Positions 40,657 to 49,973 of a stretch of DNA of 64,000 nt are shown here, in pieces; the stretch's first letter is position 1; each line of letters begins with the position of its first letter. This stretch comes from Neorhizobium vignae (GTDB lineage: Bacteria; Pseudomonadota; Alphaproteobacteria; Rhizobiales; Rhizobiaceae), in assembly GCF_000732195.1 (NCBI RefSeq), contig NZ_JNNU01000004.1, forward strand, positions 124,001 through 188,000, read 5' to 3'. The position numbers were made by a program, and so were the translations under genes. Below the pieces are notes generated by a model. The model was not told where the DNA came from. It was given only the letters and a program-made list of their open reading frames with translations, and made no database searches.

Positions 40657-40916
40657 CATTCGTTAACCATATCCCGCGATAGATTTCGCTCCGGCATGCC
40701 GGCCGTGCCCGCTGAAAATTCGGGCACCCCTTTGTTGTCGCTCATGTTTCGGGCAAGGATTGTGGCACAAAGGTCGCAGTGGCTGATGCAGTCGCGTTAA
40801 CGGCCGGTTCAGCAAAATCCTTTATTGAATTCTTCTAATCCAACCCATAGATCCTCCCTCACCAAACAAGCGGCGCAACCGTGACGATAAAATCATCCAT
40901 CGAAAGGCATTCCTCC

Positions 40917-41069
40917 ATGGGCAAGCCCATCGCCCTTTTTTTTGCATGCGCAGCGCTGATCATCCTCGCGGGCTCCTTCATGGCCCCGACGACGGGAGCC
41001 GCCGGCAAGAGCGAATGCACGCCTGCATACGGCGTCGATCCGTGCAGCACGGCATCCATCCAGCACTAA
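40917..41069 (+). CDS. Small exported protein of unknown function
   Basis: A possible 50-residue protein beginning MGKPIALFFACAALIILAGS, a good signal-type hydrophobic segment, followed by a short mature part with two cysteines (ECTPAYGVDPC). AAAGG lies about 10 nt before the ATG. An in-frame GTG at 40881 would add 12 residues. A clear terminator follows 15 bp after the stop, which supports real expression. Family unknown. Confidence 0.55.
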   Translation: MGKPIALFFACAALIILAGSFMAPTTGAAGKSECTPAYGVDPCSTASIQH

Positions 41070-41082
41070 GATGATTTGGAAG

Positions 41083-41112
41083 TTGGCGGCCTTTTGAGCC
41101 GCCTTCTTTTAT
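41083..41112 (+). terminator. Rho-independent terminator between the small gene and uppP
   Basis: GGCGGC (41085-41090) pairs with GCCGCC (41098-41103) around a 7-nt loop, followed by TTCTTTT. It ends the small plus-strand transcript and overlaps the 3' end of convergent uppP. Confidence 0.75.
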
Positions 41113-41915
41113 GCTCCGAGGAGCAGTGCGACCAGGCCCAGCGCACCAACGGCGATTCGCCAGTAGGCGAACGGTGCATAACCGCGGCTCGACACGAAAT
41201 CGAGCAGCGAACGCACTACCAGGATGGCAGTGACGAAGGCGGCGACAAAGCCGACCGCGATCACCGCGCCGTCGTCGAAACTCAAGGCATTTCGGTTTTT
41301 GTAAAGATCGAGCACGAAGGCGCCGAGCATGGTCGGCATGGCGAGGAAGAACGAAAATTCCGCCGCCGAGCGCTTGTCCGCACCGAGCAGAAGCGCGCCT
41401 ACGATCGTCGCGCCGGAACGCGAGGTCCCGGGGATCATCGCCACGCATTGGAAGAGCCCGATCTTGAACGCGAGCAATAGCGGATATTCCATCACGTCGT
41501 GGTATTTCGGCTGGAACTTGATCCTGTCGACCACGAGCAGCACGAAGCCCCCGAGGATCAGCATGATACAGATCAGCATCGGCGTCTCGAACAGCACGGC
41601 CTTGATAAAGCCGTGGGCCAGAGCGCCGATCACCGCGGCCGGCAGGAAGGCGATCAGTACCGTCACCACGAAATGGCGGGCCTTCGGGCTGGTCGGCAGG
41701 TCGGCCGCGATCTGCAGCAGCTTGCGGGCGTAAACGAGCAGGATGGCGAGGATCGCACCGAGCTGGATCAGGACCGCGAACGTGTTGCCGGGAGATTGGA
41801 AACCGAGGAAATGACCAGCCAAAAGAACATGGGCGGTCGAGGAAACAGGAAGAAATTCAGTGAGCCCCTCGATCAAACCGAGGACGAGCGCGCTGATGAT
41901 GGACTGATCCGCCAT
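41109..41915 (-). CDS. uppP: Undecaprenyl-diphosphatase UppP (BacA)
   Basis: UppP dephosphorylates undecaprenyl diphosphate to recycle the lipid carrier for peptidoglycan and O-antigen. High dosage gives bacitracin resistance in known cases. The 268-residue membrane protein has [23 protein letters not shown] (about residues 12-34, containing the catalytic E and the SSTAH serine region). The second signature is [22 protein letters not shown], and about seven to eight helices are visible. It converges with the small exported gene. Confidence 0.96.
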   Translation of the reverse strand: MADQSIISALVLGLIEGLTEFLPVSSTAHVLLAGHFLGFQSPGNTFAVLIQLGAILAILLVYARKLLQIAADLPTSPKARHFVVTVLIAFLPAAVIGALAHGFIKAVLFETPMLICIMLILGGFVLLVVDRIKFQPKYHDVMEYPLLLAFKIGLFQCVAMIPGTSRSGATIVGALLLGADKRSAAEFSFFLAMPTMLGAFVLDLYKNRNALSFDDGAVIAVGFVAAFVTAILVVRSLLDFVSSRGYAPFAYWRIAVGALGLVALLLGA

Positions 41916-42071
41916 TCTTAATCCTTTATTGAGCAGATAAGGGCAGTTTTAAGCAGTTTATGAGCCGTTGCTTGTCTTGGGCCTACCAAATCCATATAGC
42001 TGCCATATGTCAGGCGGGCGCGCGAGGCGCCCCTGCCCCTCCTATACGAAGTTCGTGAAGTTCAAGTATCC

Positions 42072-42764
42072 ATGCCCACGCTCTATCATCATTCCATGTC
42101 TTCGGCCTCGCGGTTCGTCCGGCTGATTCTCGCCGAATATGGCTTCCAGGCGGATCTGGTCGAGGAGCAGCCGTGGGAAAAGCGGCGGGAATTCCTGACG
42201 CTCAATCCTGCGGGCACGCTCCCGGTCTATGTCGACGACAGCATGAGAGTGCTTTGTGGCCCTTCCGTGCTCCTGGAATTTCTCGATGAAACCCACGGCG
42301 TGCTGAAGCGCGACCGCCGGCTGCTTGCGGAAGACCCCTGGCAGCGCGCCGAGATCCGGCGCCTGACGGAATGGTTCCTGCAGAAGATGGAGCAGGACGT
42401 CACCCGGCCGCTGACCCGGGAGCGGGTCTACAAGCTGCAGATGACCACTGCCCAGGGCGGCGGCGCGCCGGACTCGAAGGTGCTGCGCACATCCCGCGCC
42501 AATATCCGCCAGCACATGAAATATCTCTCCTGGCTTGCCGGCTCCCGGCCCTGGCTGGCGGGCGACCGCCTGAGCTATGCCGACCTTGCCGCCGCCGCCT
42601 CGATTTCGATCCTCGATTATCTTGGGGAAATCGACTGGTCGGAGACGCCGGTCGCCAAGGACTGGTATCAGCGGCTGAAATCCCGCCCTTCCTTCCGGCC
42701 GATGCTTGCCGAACGCATCCGCGGCCTTACCCCGGTATCCCATTATGCGGACCTTGATTTCTGA
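42072..42764 (+). CDS. Glutathione S-transferase family protein
   Basis: A 230-residue GST-fold protein. The thioredoxin-like part begins [23 protein letters not shown], where Ser residues occupy the usual catalytic position. [12 protein letters not shown] with the cis-Pro and [11 protein letters not shown] follow. The C-terminal helical domain has [18 protein letters not shown] (about residues 160-177). Its 3' end overlaps queG by 20 bp, so the two are co-expressed. Substrate unknown. Confidence 0.88.
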   Translation: MPTLYHHSMSSASRFVRLILAEYGFQADLVEEQPWEKRREFLTLNPAGTLPVYVDDSMRVLCGPSVLLEFLDETHGVLKRDRRLLAEDPWQRAEIRRLTEWFLQKMEQDVTRPLTRERVYKLQMTTAQGGGAPDSKVLRTSRANIRQHMKYLSWLAGSRPWLAGDRLSYADLAAAASISILDYLGEIDWSETPVAKDWYQRLKSRPSFRPMLAERIRGLTPVSHYADLDF

Positions 42765-43920
42765 CGCGACCTCGCGGGAGGAAGAAAAGGCGCTCCGGCG
42801 GCGGGAGAAGCTGACCGCCTTCATTCGCGAGGAAGCGGCGGCCCAGGGCTTTGATCTTTGCCGAATCACGGGCCCTGACAGCATTCCGCGGGCGCCGGAG
42901 CGGCTGGAGATCTTTCTCGCCGACGGGCACCACGGCAGCATGGACTGGATTGCGGAGACGAGGCTGCGCCGCGCCGACCCGAAGGTCCTGTGGGATCAGG
43001 TGCGGTCGATCGTGATGTTCGGACTGAACTACGGGCCGGAGGAAGATCCGCGCGGCATTCTCGATAAGCCGGACAAGGCGGCGATCTCGGTTTATGCGCG
43101 CAATCGCGATTATCACGACGTCATCAAGGGCCGGCTGAAGGAGGTCGCCACGCGTTTTGCGGCGCGGGCCGGCGAGGACGTCAAGGTTTTCGTGGACACG
43201 GCGCCGGTCATGGAGAAGCCGCTGGCGGAAGCGGCCGGGCTTGGCTGGCAGGGCAAGCATACCAATCTCGTCAGCCGCACCCACGGCTCCTGGCTATTCC
43301 TCGGCAGCCTGTTCACCACGGCGGACCTTATCGTCGACGAGGCCGAAACAGACCATTGCGGCTCCTGCCGAGCCTGTCTCGACGCCTGTCCCACGGCAGC
43401 CTTTCCGGCGCCCTATCGGCTCGATGCCCGCCGCTGCATTTCATACCTGACGATCGAGCACAAAGGTCCGATCGATCCCGAATTCCGGCCGTTGATCGGC
43501 AACCGCATCTATGGCTGCGACGACTGTCTTGCCGCCTGCCCCTGGAACAAGTTTGCGGCAAGCGCCTCCGAGATGAAGCTGCAGGCGCGCGAGGACTTGA
43601 AGGAACCGTCGATCGCGTTTCTGCTGACCTTGGCGGATGCGACTTTTAGGACATTCTTCAGCGGCTCGCCGGTCAAGCGCATCGGCCGTGACCGGTTCAT
43701 CCGCAACGTGCTGATCGCCGCCGGCAATTCCGGCGATGCCAGCCTCATCGGGCAATGTCTGCAACTTGCCGGCGACCCCTCGCCCACGGTGCGCGGCATG
43801 GCTATATGGGCCCTGAAGCGGCTGATGACGGATATGGACTTCGCGCGGTTTGCCGAGGCGCGTGGTGTGGAAGACGATCCGGACGTACGGCAAGAATGGC
43901 GATTGGCGGGAGCGGCCTGA
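42745..43920 (+). CDS. queG: tRNA epoxyqueuosine(34) reductase QueG
   Basis: QueG reduces epoxyqueuosine to queuosine at tRNA position 34 using cobalamin and two [4Fe-4S] clusters. The 391-residue product has [26 protein letters not shown] (about residues 150-175, with the catalytic Asp). Cluster motifs are [16 protein letters not shown] and [14 protein letters not shown], and a HEAT-like C-terminal segment ends the protein ([17 protein letters not shown]). The ATG at 42745 overlaps the GST gene. Its TGA overlaps the ATG of the next gene by 1 bp. Confidence 0.95.
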   Translation: MRTLISDATSREEEKALRRREKLTAFIREEAAAQGFDLCRITGPDSIPRAPERLEIFLADGHHGSMDWIAETRLRRADPKVLWDQVRSIVMFGLNYGPEEDPRGILDKPDKAAISVYARNRDYHDVIKGRLKEVATRFAARAGEDVKVFVDTAPVMEKPLAEAAGLGWQGKHTNLVSRTHGSWLFLGSLFTTADLIVDEAETDHCGSCRACLDACPTAAFPAPYRLDARRCISYLTIEHKGPIDPEFRPLIGNRIYGCDDCLAACPWNKFAASASEMKLQAREDLKEPSIAFLLTLADATFRTFFSGSPVKRIGRDRFIRNVLIAAGNSGDASLIGQCLQLAGDPSPTVRGMAIWALKRLMTDMDFARFAEARGVEDDPDVRQEWRLAGAA

Positions 43921-44792
43921 TGAATGTGATGATCTTCGGATGCGGCTATTCGGGCCAGGCGATCGCCGGGGCCTTCAAATCCGAAGGTCATCGGGTCTCC
44001 GGCACCGTCAGAACAGCCCACAAGGCACTGGAACTCGCGGCCCGTGACATCAAGGCCTTCGTGTTCGATGGCAGCCCGTTCAGCGACGAATTGCTGACAG
44101 AGCTTCGGGAGACCACGCACTTGGTGCAGTCGATTCCGCCCGGCACCGAGGGCGATCCGCTGCTCAAGCTCGTCTCGGGGCAGCTGCGCGCGCTTTGCCC
44201 GAAGCTCGAATGGATCGGCTATCTCTCGACCGTCGGCGTCTATGGCGATCATGGCGGCGGTTGGGTCACCGAGGAGACCCTAGGCAGCCCGAGCCAGGGG
44301 CGGTCGATCGAACGGGTGGATACGGAAGAGGCTTGGACCACGGAAGGGCGGGCCGCCGGCGTGCCCGTGGCAAACCTTCGCCTCTCCGGTATCTACGGCC
44401 CCGGCCGCAACGCCTTCGTCAACCTCGCGCGCGGCACTGCGCGACGCATTATAAAGAGAGACCAGGTCTTCAACCGGATCCGTGTCGAGGATATCGGCGG
44501 CGCGGCGCTCTTTCTCGCCAAAGGCAATATGGGCGGCCTATATAATGTCACCGACGACGAGCCCGGTCCGCCGCAGGATGTCATCCTCGAAGCAGCACGA
44601 CTGATGGGCGTCGAGCCTCCGCCGGAACAGGATTTCGAGACTGCCGACATGACGCCGATGGCGCGCTCCTTCTATGGCGCCAACAAGCGCGTTTCGAACG
44701 CCAAGATCCGCGCGGCCGGGTTCGAATTCCGCTTCCCGAACTACCGGATGTCGCTCGCCGAAATGTGGACCTCGGGCGGCTGGCGAGGTTGA
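43920..44792 (+). CDS. NAD-dependent epimerase/SDR family protein
   Basis: A 290-residue extended SDR-like protein. [20 protein letters not shown] gives a GxGxxG dinucleotide site at residues 7-12. IGYLSTVGVYGDHGGGWVTEET holds the catalytic Ser/Thr and Tyr region, followed by LRLSGIYGPGRNAFVNLARG. The YxxxK lysine is not obvious, which is common in the YeeZ-like group. TGATG coupling (43918-43922) links it to queG, suggesting a shared transcript. Substrate unknown. Confidence 0.85.
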   Translation: MNVMIFGCGYSGQAIAGAFKSEGHRVSGTVRTAHKALELAARDIKAFVFDGSPFSDELLTELRETTHLVQSIPPGTEGDPLLKLVSGQLRALCPKLEWIGYLSTVGVYGDHGGGWVTEETLGSPSQGRSIERVDTEEAWTTEGRAAGVPVANLRLSGIYGPGRNAFVNLARGTARRIIKRDQVFNRIRVEDIGGAALFLAKGNMGGLYNVTDDEPGPPQDVILEAARLMGVEPPPEQDFETADMTPMARSFYGANKRVSNAKIRAAGFEFRFPNYRMSLAEMWTSGGWRG

Positions 44793-45174
44793 AATTCCCG
44801 TTTTGAAACGGGTGAAATTTTCATCCTGATCGGTTGATCTAGTTATTATTTCTTAATGCTTATGGCTGACCGCCGCAAAATTTGCTCAAATAGGGCAATA
44901 GGCCTCGCATCACGATAAATTTTTTTCTGCACTTTTCGTGATCGCAGACTCCTTGCGAGTCTCGCTGAAACTACATTCCGCTTTCTGACTGTTTTTAAAG
45001 GTTTTCTTCCGCAGAAGCTTAGCTGGCTTCTTAAAAAGATCGACGGCAATCTAATCACAAATGTTACAGGCTGTAACGTTCCGTGATCGAAAGTCTCACT
45101 TTTTTGCCACTTTTCGCCCCGCTTAGCCTTTTTGCACGCAACGTGCAGGGACAAAACGAACGGGGACGACCGAC
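44793..45174. other. 382-bp intergenic region before the RlpA-like gene
   Basis: No protein-coding signal is visible here. The sequence is AT-rich compared with its flanks. Its most distinct element is a near-perfect inverted repeat at 45060-45080, with core GTTACAG-g-CTGTAAC at 45063-45077. This sits about 100 bp upstream of the next start and probably belongs to its promoter region. I found no clear -35/-10 pair or terminator. Confidence 0.6.
45060..45080. promoter_or_regulatory. Inverted repeat upstream of the RlpA-like gene (candidate operator)
   Basis: Two 10-bp arms around one central G are complementary except at one position, and the inner 7 bp (GTTACAG / CTGTAAC) are perfect. It is centred about 105 bp upstream of the TTG at 45175. 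The binding protein is unknown. Confidence 0.45.
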
Positions 45175-45585
45175 TTGACAACAATTCGACGCTCGACTTT
45201 CGCCGCGGCCTCCATTGCTGCTTTTGCAACTCTCGGCGCCGCGCAGGCCCATGCTGCGCCCGGATGCGGTCACGCATCCTGGTATGCCCTCGGATCCAAG
45301 ACCGCATCCGGGGAAAGAATGAACCCCTCTCTGATGACGGCGGCCCACCGGACGCTGCCATTCGGCACCAAGGTTGTCGTGACGAACAAGCGCAACGGCA
45401 AAAGCGTGGTCGTTCGCATCAACGACCGCGGTCCATTCATCCGCGGCCGGGTGATCGACGTTTCCAAGGCCGCCGCCAAGAACATCGGCATGATCAGCTC
45501 CGGCACCGCCCAGGTCTGTTACCAGATCGTCGATGCCGGCGATCAGAAGGTCCCGGGCAAGGGCCTGAAAGCGATCGAAGGCTGA
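45175..45585 (+). CDS. RlpA-like double-psi beta-barrel exported protein
   Basis: A 136-residue exported protein. It has a signal peptide (about residues 1-27, ending AQAHA) followed directly by an RlpA-type barrel: GHASWYALGSKTASGERMNP, TAAHRTLPFGTKVVVTN and VVRINDRGPFIRGRVIDVS, with the Asp that is catalytic in lytic RlpA. It lacks the C-terminal SPOR domain of septal RlpA, so septum targeting is not implied. The start is a TTG with GGGGA upstream. A peptidoglycan-lytic role is inferred from the fold. Confidence 0.88.
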   Translation: MTTIRRSTFAAASIAAFATLGAAQAHAAPGCGHASWYALGSKTASGERMNPSLMTAAHRTLPFGTKVVVTNKRNGKSVVVRINDRGPFIRGRVIDVSKAAAKNIGMISSGTAQVCYQIVDAGDQKVPGKGLKAIEG

Positions 45586-45682
45586 GGCTGGCCAGAGGGA
45601 CGGTTTAGACCGGCCTATTGCCCTATCGCGCAATCGCGGTTACGACCCGTGCCATACGGGTGCAACCGACACGGAGAGCGAC

Positions 45683-46972
45683 ATGCGATTGGGCGGACGA
45701 ATTGCCGGGGCCATTGAGGTTCTGGCCGATATCGAGACGCGCAGGCGTCCTGTCGCCGACGCCCTCAAGGACTGGGGCCTCGCCCATCGTTTCGCCGGCT
45801 CCGGCGATCGTGCCGCAATCGGCAACATCGTCTACGACGCGTTACGCATGCGGCTGTCGCATGCCTGGCTCATGGACGACGAAAGTCCGGCGGCCCTCGC
45901 CTACGCGGTCCTGATCCGGCAATGGGGCCTGACGCCCGAGGCACTCCAGGCCGAGTTCACCGACGACCGTTTCGCGCCGCCGGCCCTGACCGAGGCGAAC
46001 CTCTCGTTGCTCGCCTCCCGCAACCTCGAGGACGCGCCCCTGCATGTGCAGGGCGACATACCCGACTGGATCCAGCCGTCCTTCGAAGCCAATTTCGGCG
46101 AGGACTGGCTCGCCGAGGCCAAGGCCTTGGCAGGCCGCCCGACCCTCGATCTGCGCGCCAACACGCTGAAGGCGTCCCGCGAGAAGGTCGTCAAGGCGTT
46201 GGAACGCTCGAACGCAAAGGCTTCGCGCATCGCCCGCAACGGCATCCGGATTGCCGCCGGCGAAGGAGCGTCCCGCCTGCCCAACGTGACCGCCGAGCTT
46301 TCGTTCCAGAAAGGCTGGTTCGAAGTTCAGGACGAAGGTTCGCAGATCGTCGCCGAGCTCGTGCAGCCGGGCGAACACGACCAGGTTCTCGATTATTGTG
46401 CCGGTGGCGGCGGCAAGACGCTCGCCATGGCGGCCGCGATGCACAACAAGGGCCAGATCCACGCCTACGACGCCGACCGCAAGCGGCTGGCCCCGATCAT
46501 CGAGCGGCTGCGGCGCGCCGGCACCCGCAATGTGCAGGTGCATGACGACGCGCGCCAGCTCAACGCCCTGAAGGGCAAGCTCGATGCGGTCCTGGTCGAT
46601 GCGCCCTGCACCGGCACCGGCACCTGGCGCCGCCGCCCGGACACCAAATGGCGGCTGACCCCGAAGAACCTCGACGAGCGCATTGCCCAGCAGCAGGAGG
46701 CGCTTTCCGAAGCCGCCATCTTCGTGAAGCCGGGCGGCGCACTTCTCTATGTCACCTGTTCCATCCTGCCGGAGGAGAACGATGCCCAGGTCTCGCGCTT
46801 CTGCGCCGAAAACCCGGAATTCTCCATCGTGCCAGCCGCCGAGCACTGGGACTACATTTTCGGAAAAGAGGCGCCGCAGCCTCGCTCCAGGGATGCACTG
46901 ACCGTAACGTTGACGCCCGCAAGTACCGATACGGACGGATTCTTTTTCTGCCGCATGCAACGCAAAGTTTGA
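45683..46972 (+). CDS. RsmB/NOP family SAM-dependent RNA methyltransferase
   Basis: An m5C-type RNA methyltransferase of 429 residues. The N-terminal 130 residues resemble the NusB-like domain of RsmB. The catalytic part has the SAM motif LDYCAGGGGKTLAMAAAM (about residues 236-253), then VDAPCTGTGTWRRRPDTKW and LLYVTCSILPEEND with the two catalytic cysteines. The target is presumably rRNA, but 16S C967 specificity cannot be proved from sequence. GGAGAG stands before the ATG. Confidence 0.9.
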   Translation: MRLGGRIAGAIEVLADIETRRRPVADALKDWGLAHRFAGSGDRAAIGNIVYDALRMRLSHAWLMDDESPAALAYAVLIRQWGLTPEALQAEFTDDRFAPPALTEANLSLLASRNLEDAPLHVQGDIPDWIQPSFEANFGEDWLAEAKALAGRPTLDLRANTLKASREKVVKALERSNAKASRIARNGIRIAAGEGASRLPNVTAELSFQKGWFEVQDEGSQIVAELVQPGEHDQVLDYCAGGGGKTLAMAAAMHNKGQIHAYDADRKRLAPIIERLRRAGTRNVQVHDDARQLNALKGKLDAVLVDAPCTGTGTWRRRPDTKWRLTPKNLDERIAQQQEALSEAAIFVKPGGALLYVTCSILPEENDAQVSRFCAENPEFSIVPAAEHWDYIFGKEAPQPRSRDALTVTLTPASTDTDGFFFCRMQRKV

Positions 46973-47006
46973 GTGCGCTGGGGTGAAAGTCGAAGTCGAA
47001 TTCCTT

Positions 47007-47023
47007 TTTTAAACTATTCTAAA
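47007..47023 (+). promoter_or_regulatory. Candidate Irr (ICE) box upstream of the imelysin cluster
   Basis: TTTTAAA-CTA-TTCTAAA at 47007-47023 matches the palindromic iron-control element TTTAGAA-N3-TTCTAAA at 12 of 14 positions, with the right half exact. It lies about 83 bp before the irpA-like ATG, and TTTGAC at 47032-47037 could be a -35 element just downstream. Irr is the rhizobial heme/iron-responsive regulator, so iron-dependent control is expected but unproven. Confidence 0.55.
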
Positions 47024-47105
47024 CTAGATAATTTGACACCAGTTTCCAATTGCGCGATGAACCCTTTGAACGGCCGGGGAAATCCGAGCCGTGAAGGAGA
47101 GGGAC

Positions 47106-48383
47106 ATGATCCGAAAGACCGTTCTCGGCGCCGCCCTGGCGCTTTTCGCCGCCTCCGCGGCGTTCGTCGTGACTGAGGCGCAGGCCGCCACCACATCCGC
47201 CGCCGTCCTCAAGCATTATGCCGAGCTGGCGCATGCGAAATACGAGGACTCGCTGACGACCGCGCAGGCCCTCGACAAGGCCGTCAACGCGCTGATAGCC
47301 AAGCCCAGCGAAGAGACGCTGAAGGCTGCCAAGGACGCCTGGCTCGCCGCCCGCGTTCCCTACCAGCAGACGGAAGTCTATCGTTTCGGCAACCCGATCG
47401 TCGACGATTGGGAAGGCAAGGTGAATGCCTGGCCGCTCGATGAAGGTTTGATCGACTATGTCGACGCCTCCTATGGCACAGAGAGCGACGAGAACGCGCT
47501 CTATACCGCCAATGTCATCGCCAACCCGAAGATCAAGGTCAACGGCAAGACGCTCAACCTCTCGAAGTTCGACGCCAAGACGCTGCGCAGCCTCAACGAG
47601 GCCGGCGAGATCGAGGCGAACGTCGCGACCGGCTACCACGTCATCGAATTCCTGCTCTGGGGCCAGGACCTGAACGGCACCGGACCAGGCGCCGGCAAGC
47701 GTTCCTATACCGACTACGACAAGGCCAATTGCACCAACGGTCATTGCGACCGCCGCGCCGACTATCTGAAGGCCGCGTCCGCCCTGCTCGTTTCCGACCT
47801 CAAGGACATGGTCACCGCCTGGGGACCGAAGGGCAAGGCGACCAAAAACGTCGAGGCCAACTCCAAGAAGGGCCTGACTGCCATCCTGACGGGCATGGGC
47901 TCGCTCTCCTATGGCGAGCTCGCCGGGGAGCGCATGAAGCTCGGCCTGCTGCTGCACGATCCGGAAGAAGAGCACGATTGCTTCTCCGACAACACCTACA
48001 ACTCGCATCTCAACGACGCGATCGGCATCAAGTCGGCCTATACGGGCGAGTATACCCGTGTCGACGGCACCAGGATGACCGGGCCTTCGCTCTCCGAACT
48101 GGTTGCTGCGACCGACAAGACGCTCGATACCGAGATGCTCGGCAAGCTCGACGCGACGCTCGCCGCCATGAACACCATGGCCGACCGGGCGAAGACGGTC
48201 GAGGCCTATGACCAGATGATCGGCGAGGGCAACAAAGAAGGCAATGCGGTCGTCCAGAAGGCGATCGACGGCCTGATCGACCAGAGCAAGAGCGTCGAGC
48301 GCGTCATTGCGTCGCTGAAGCTTGGCAAAGTAGAGCTTGAAGGTTCCGACAGCCTCGATAATCCTGACGCCGTCTTCAAATAA
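47106..48383 (+). CDS. Imelysin family periplasmic protein (IrpA-like, COG3487)
   Basis: A 425-residue exported protein with a signal peptide (about residues 1-27, ending EAQA). The family motif GYHVIEFLLWGQD lies at residues 176-188 and contains the conserved GxHxxE, followed by GKRSYTDY. Two imelysin repeats span the mature protein. Members are linked to iron uptake in several bacteria, but the mechanism is unresolved. GGAGAGG stands 4-10 nt before the ATG. It leads a four-gene cluster with a di-heme protein, a second imelysin and a DUF1513 protein, and a candidate Irr box lies upstream. Confidence 0.92.
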   Translation: MIRKTVLGAALALFAASAAFVVTEAQAATTSAAVLKHYAELAHAKYEDSLTTAQALDKAVNALIAKPSEETLKAAKDAWLAARVPYQQTEVYRFGNPIVDDWEGKVNAWPLDEGLIDYVDASYGTESDENALYTANVIANPKIKVNGKTLNLSKFDAKTLRSLNEAGEIEANVATGYHVIEFLLWGQDLNGTGPGAGKRSYTDYDKANCTNGHCDRRADYLKAASALLVSDLKDMVTAWGPKGKATKNVEANSKKGLTAILTGMGSLSYGELAGERMKLGLLLHDPEEEHDCFSDNTYNSHLNDAIGIKSAYTGEYTRVDGTRMTGPSLSELVAATDKTLDTEMLGKLDATLAAMNTMADRAKTVEAYDQMIGEGNKEGNAVVQKAIDGLIDQSKSVERVIASLKLGKVELEGSDSLDNPDAVFK

Positions 48384-48396
48384 GCAATGAAAAGGC

Positions 48397-48426
48397 GGGC
48401 CGCGGCTGACCTTCAGCCTGCGGCCC
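48397..48426 (+). promoter_or_regulatory. GC-rich hairpin between irpA-like and di-heme genes
   Basis: GGGCCGCGGCTGA (48397-48409) pairs with TCAGCC-t-GCGGCCC (48413-48426), 13 bp with one bulged T and a 3-nt loop. It ends 8 bp before the ATG at 48435 and has no T-run. It could stabilise the irpA message, reduce translation of the next gene, or act as a weak terminator. Confidence 0.55.
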
Positions 48427-48434
48427 GATTTCCC

Positions 48435-49973
48435 ATGAGAACGCCCAGGTCTTTCGTCTTCCTGTTGCCGGCACTGTCGGGTGCTCTTCTTCTCACGCCG
48501 CTGATGGCGACCGGTGGCGATGCCCTCTTCCCGACCGTACGCACGGATCTCAATCCGAAGGACCAGAAACGCGTCGAGAGCGTTACCCGCCCGACGACGG
48601 ATTTCTCCAAGCCCGAGCCGTTCGAGACCATGTCCGCCGGGGCGGCGACCAGCCGCGCCGACATCAATGGCGACGCCTTTTCGCATTTCTCCGCCAACAT
48701 CACCTTCGAGGAAGAAGGGACGTTCAAGCTCGGCAATGCGCTGTTCACCAAGCTCTGGGTCTCGGCGCCGTCCTCGACGCAGGCATCCGACGGGCTGGGG
48801 CCGCTGTTCAACGCCCGCGCCTGCCAAAGCTGCCACCTGAAGGACGGCCGCGGTCATCCTCCGGAAGGCGGTGCCGACGCGACCTCGATGTTCTTCCGGC
48901 TCGCTCGTCCGGCGCGCACCGACGAGGAGCGCGAAGCGGTCGCCGATTACAGGAAGCTCAATTTCCCCGACGCGATCTATGGCGAGCAGCTGCAGGACCT
49001 CGCCGTGTCCGGCCTCGCCTCCGAAGGCCGGATGCAGATTTCCTACGAGGAAATCCCGGTCAAGCTCGGCGACGGCGAAGTGGTCCACCTGCGCAAGCCG
49101 ACCTATTCGGTGACCGACCTCGGCTACGGCGCGATGGAGGGCGACGTGACGTTGTCGCCACGGATCGCGCCGCCGATGATCGGCATGGGGCTTATCCAGG
49201 CGATCCACGATGCGGATATTCTTCGCCTGGCCGACCCGGATGACAAGGACGGCGACGGGATTTCCGGCAAGCCGGCCATGGTGCGCGACCACAAGACCGG
49301 CGAACTGAAGCTCGGCCGCTTCGGCTTCAAGGCGCAGAACGCCTCGGTCCGCGACCAGAGCTCGTCCGCCTTTGCCGGTGACCTCGGCATCTCCACTCCC
49401 GACAATCCGTTCGACCACGGCGACTGCACCAAGGCGGAGGCTGCATGCCTCGCCATGCCGACCGGCGTGCAGCAGCGGCTCGGGCCGGTCGAGGCGCCCG
49501 ACCCAGTTCTGCCGCTCGTCACCTTTTATTCCGAAAACCTCGCCGTGCCGGCCCGTCGCGACATCGGCGACAAGACGGTGCTGAAGGGCAAGGAGCTGTT
49601 CTACCAGGCCGGCTGCGCCGCCTGCCACGCGCCGAAATTCGTGACCAGCCGCGATGCTGGCAACAAGGCTCAGGCTTTCCAGCTGATCTGGCCCTATTCG
49701 GATTTCCTGCTGCACGACATGGGCGAAGGCCTCGCCGACGGCCAGCCGGTGGGCGTTGCCACAGGCAACGAGTGGCGCACACAACCGCTCTGGGGCATAG
49801 GGCTGACCGAAACCGTCAATGCCCACACGTTCTTCCTGCATGACGGCCGGGCGAGAAACCTGACCGAAGCCGTTCTCTGGCACGGCGGAGAGGCGCAGAA
49901 GGCCCGCGACGCCTTCGCTGCCCTCTCGAAACAAGACCGAGCTGCCCTCCTCAAATTCCTGGAGTCTCTCTGA
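48435..49973 (+). CDS. Di-heme c-type oxidoreductase-like exported protein (COG3488)
   Basis: A 512-residue protein with a signal peptide (MRTPRSFVFLLPALSGALLL, cleaved near residue 25). Two CxxCH heme-binding sites are CQSCH at residues 130-134 and CAACH at 394-398, as in di-heme cytochrome c peroxidase-like proteins (called thiol oxidoreductase in COG3488). VSGLASEGRMQISYEE and HTFFLHDGRARNLTEAVLWHGGEA (about residues 470-493, in two parts) are family-like. I preferred the ATG at 48435 because it gives a clean signal peptide. A start at 48387 would run through the hairpin. The next gene overlaps its TGA by 1 bp. Confidence 0.88.
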   Translation: MRTPRSFVFLLPALSGALLLTPLMATGGDALFPTVRTDLNPKDQKRVESVTRPTTDFSKPEPFETMSAGAATSRADINGDAFSHFSANITFEEEGTFKLGNALFTKLWVSAPSSTQASDGLGPLFNARACQSCHLKDGRGHPPEGGADATSMFFRLARPARTDEEREAVADYRKLNFPDAIYGEQLQDLAVSGLASEGRMQISYEEIPVKLGDGEVVHLRKPTYSVTDLGYGAMEGDVTLSPRIAPPMIGMGLIQAIHDADILRLADPDDKDGDGISGKPAMVRDHKTGELKLGRFGFKAQNASVRDQSSSAFAGDLGISTPDNPFDHGDCTKAEAACLAMPTGVQQRLGPVEAPDPVLPLVTFYSENLAVPARRDIGDKTVLKGKELFYQAGCAACHAPKFVTSRDAGNKAQAFQLIWPYSDFLLHDMGEGLADGQPVGVATGNEWRTQPLWGIGLTETVNAHTFFLHDGRARNLTEAVLWHGGEAQKARDAFAALSKQDRAALLKFLESL

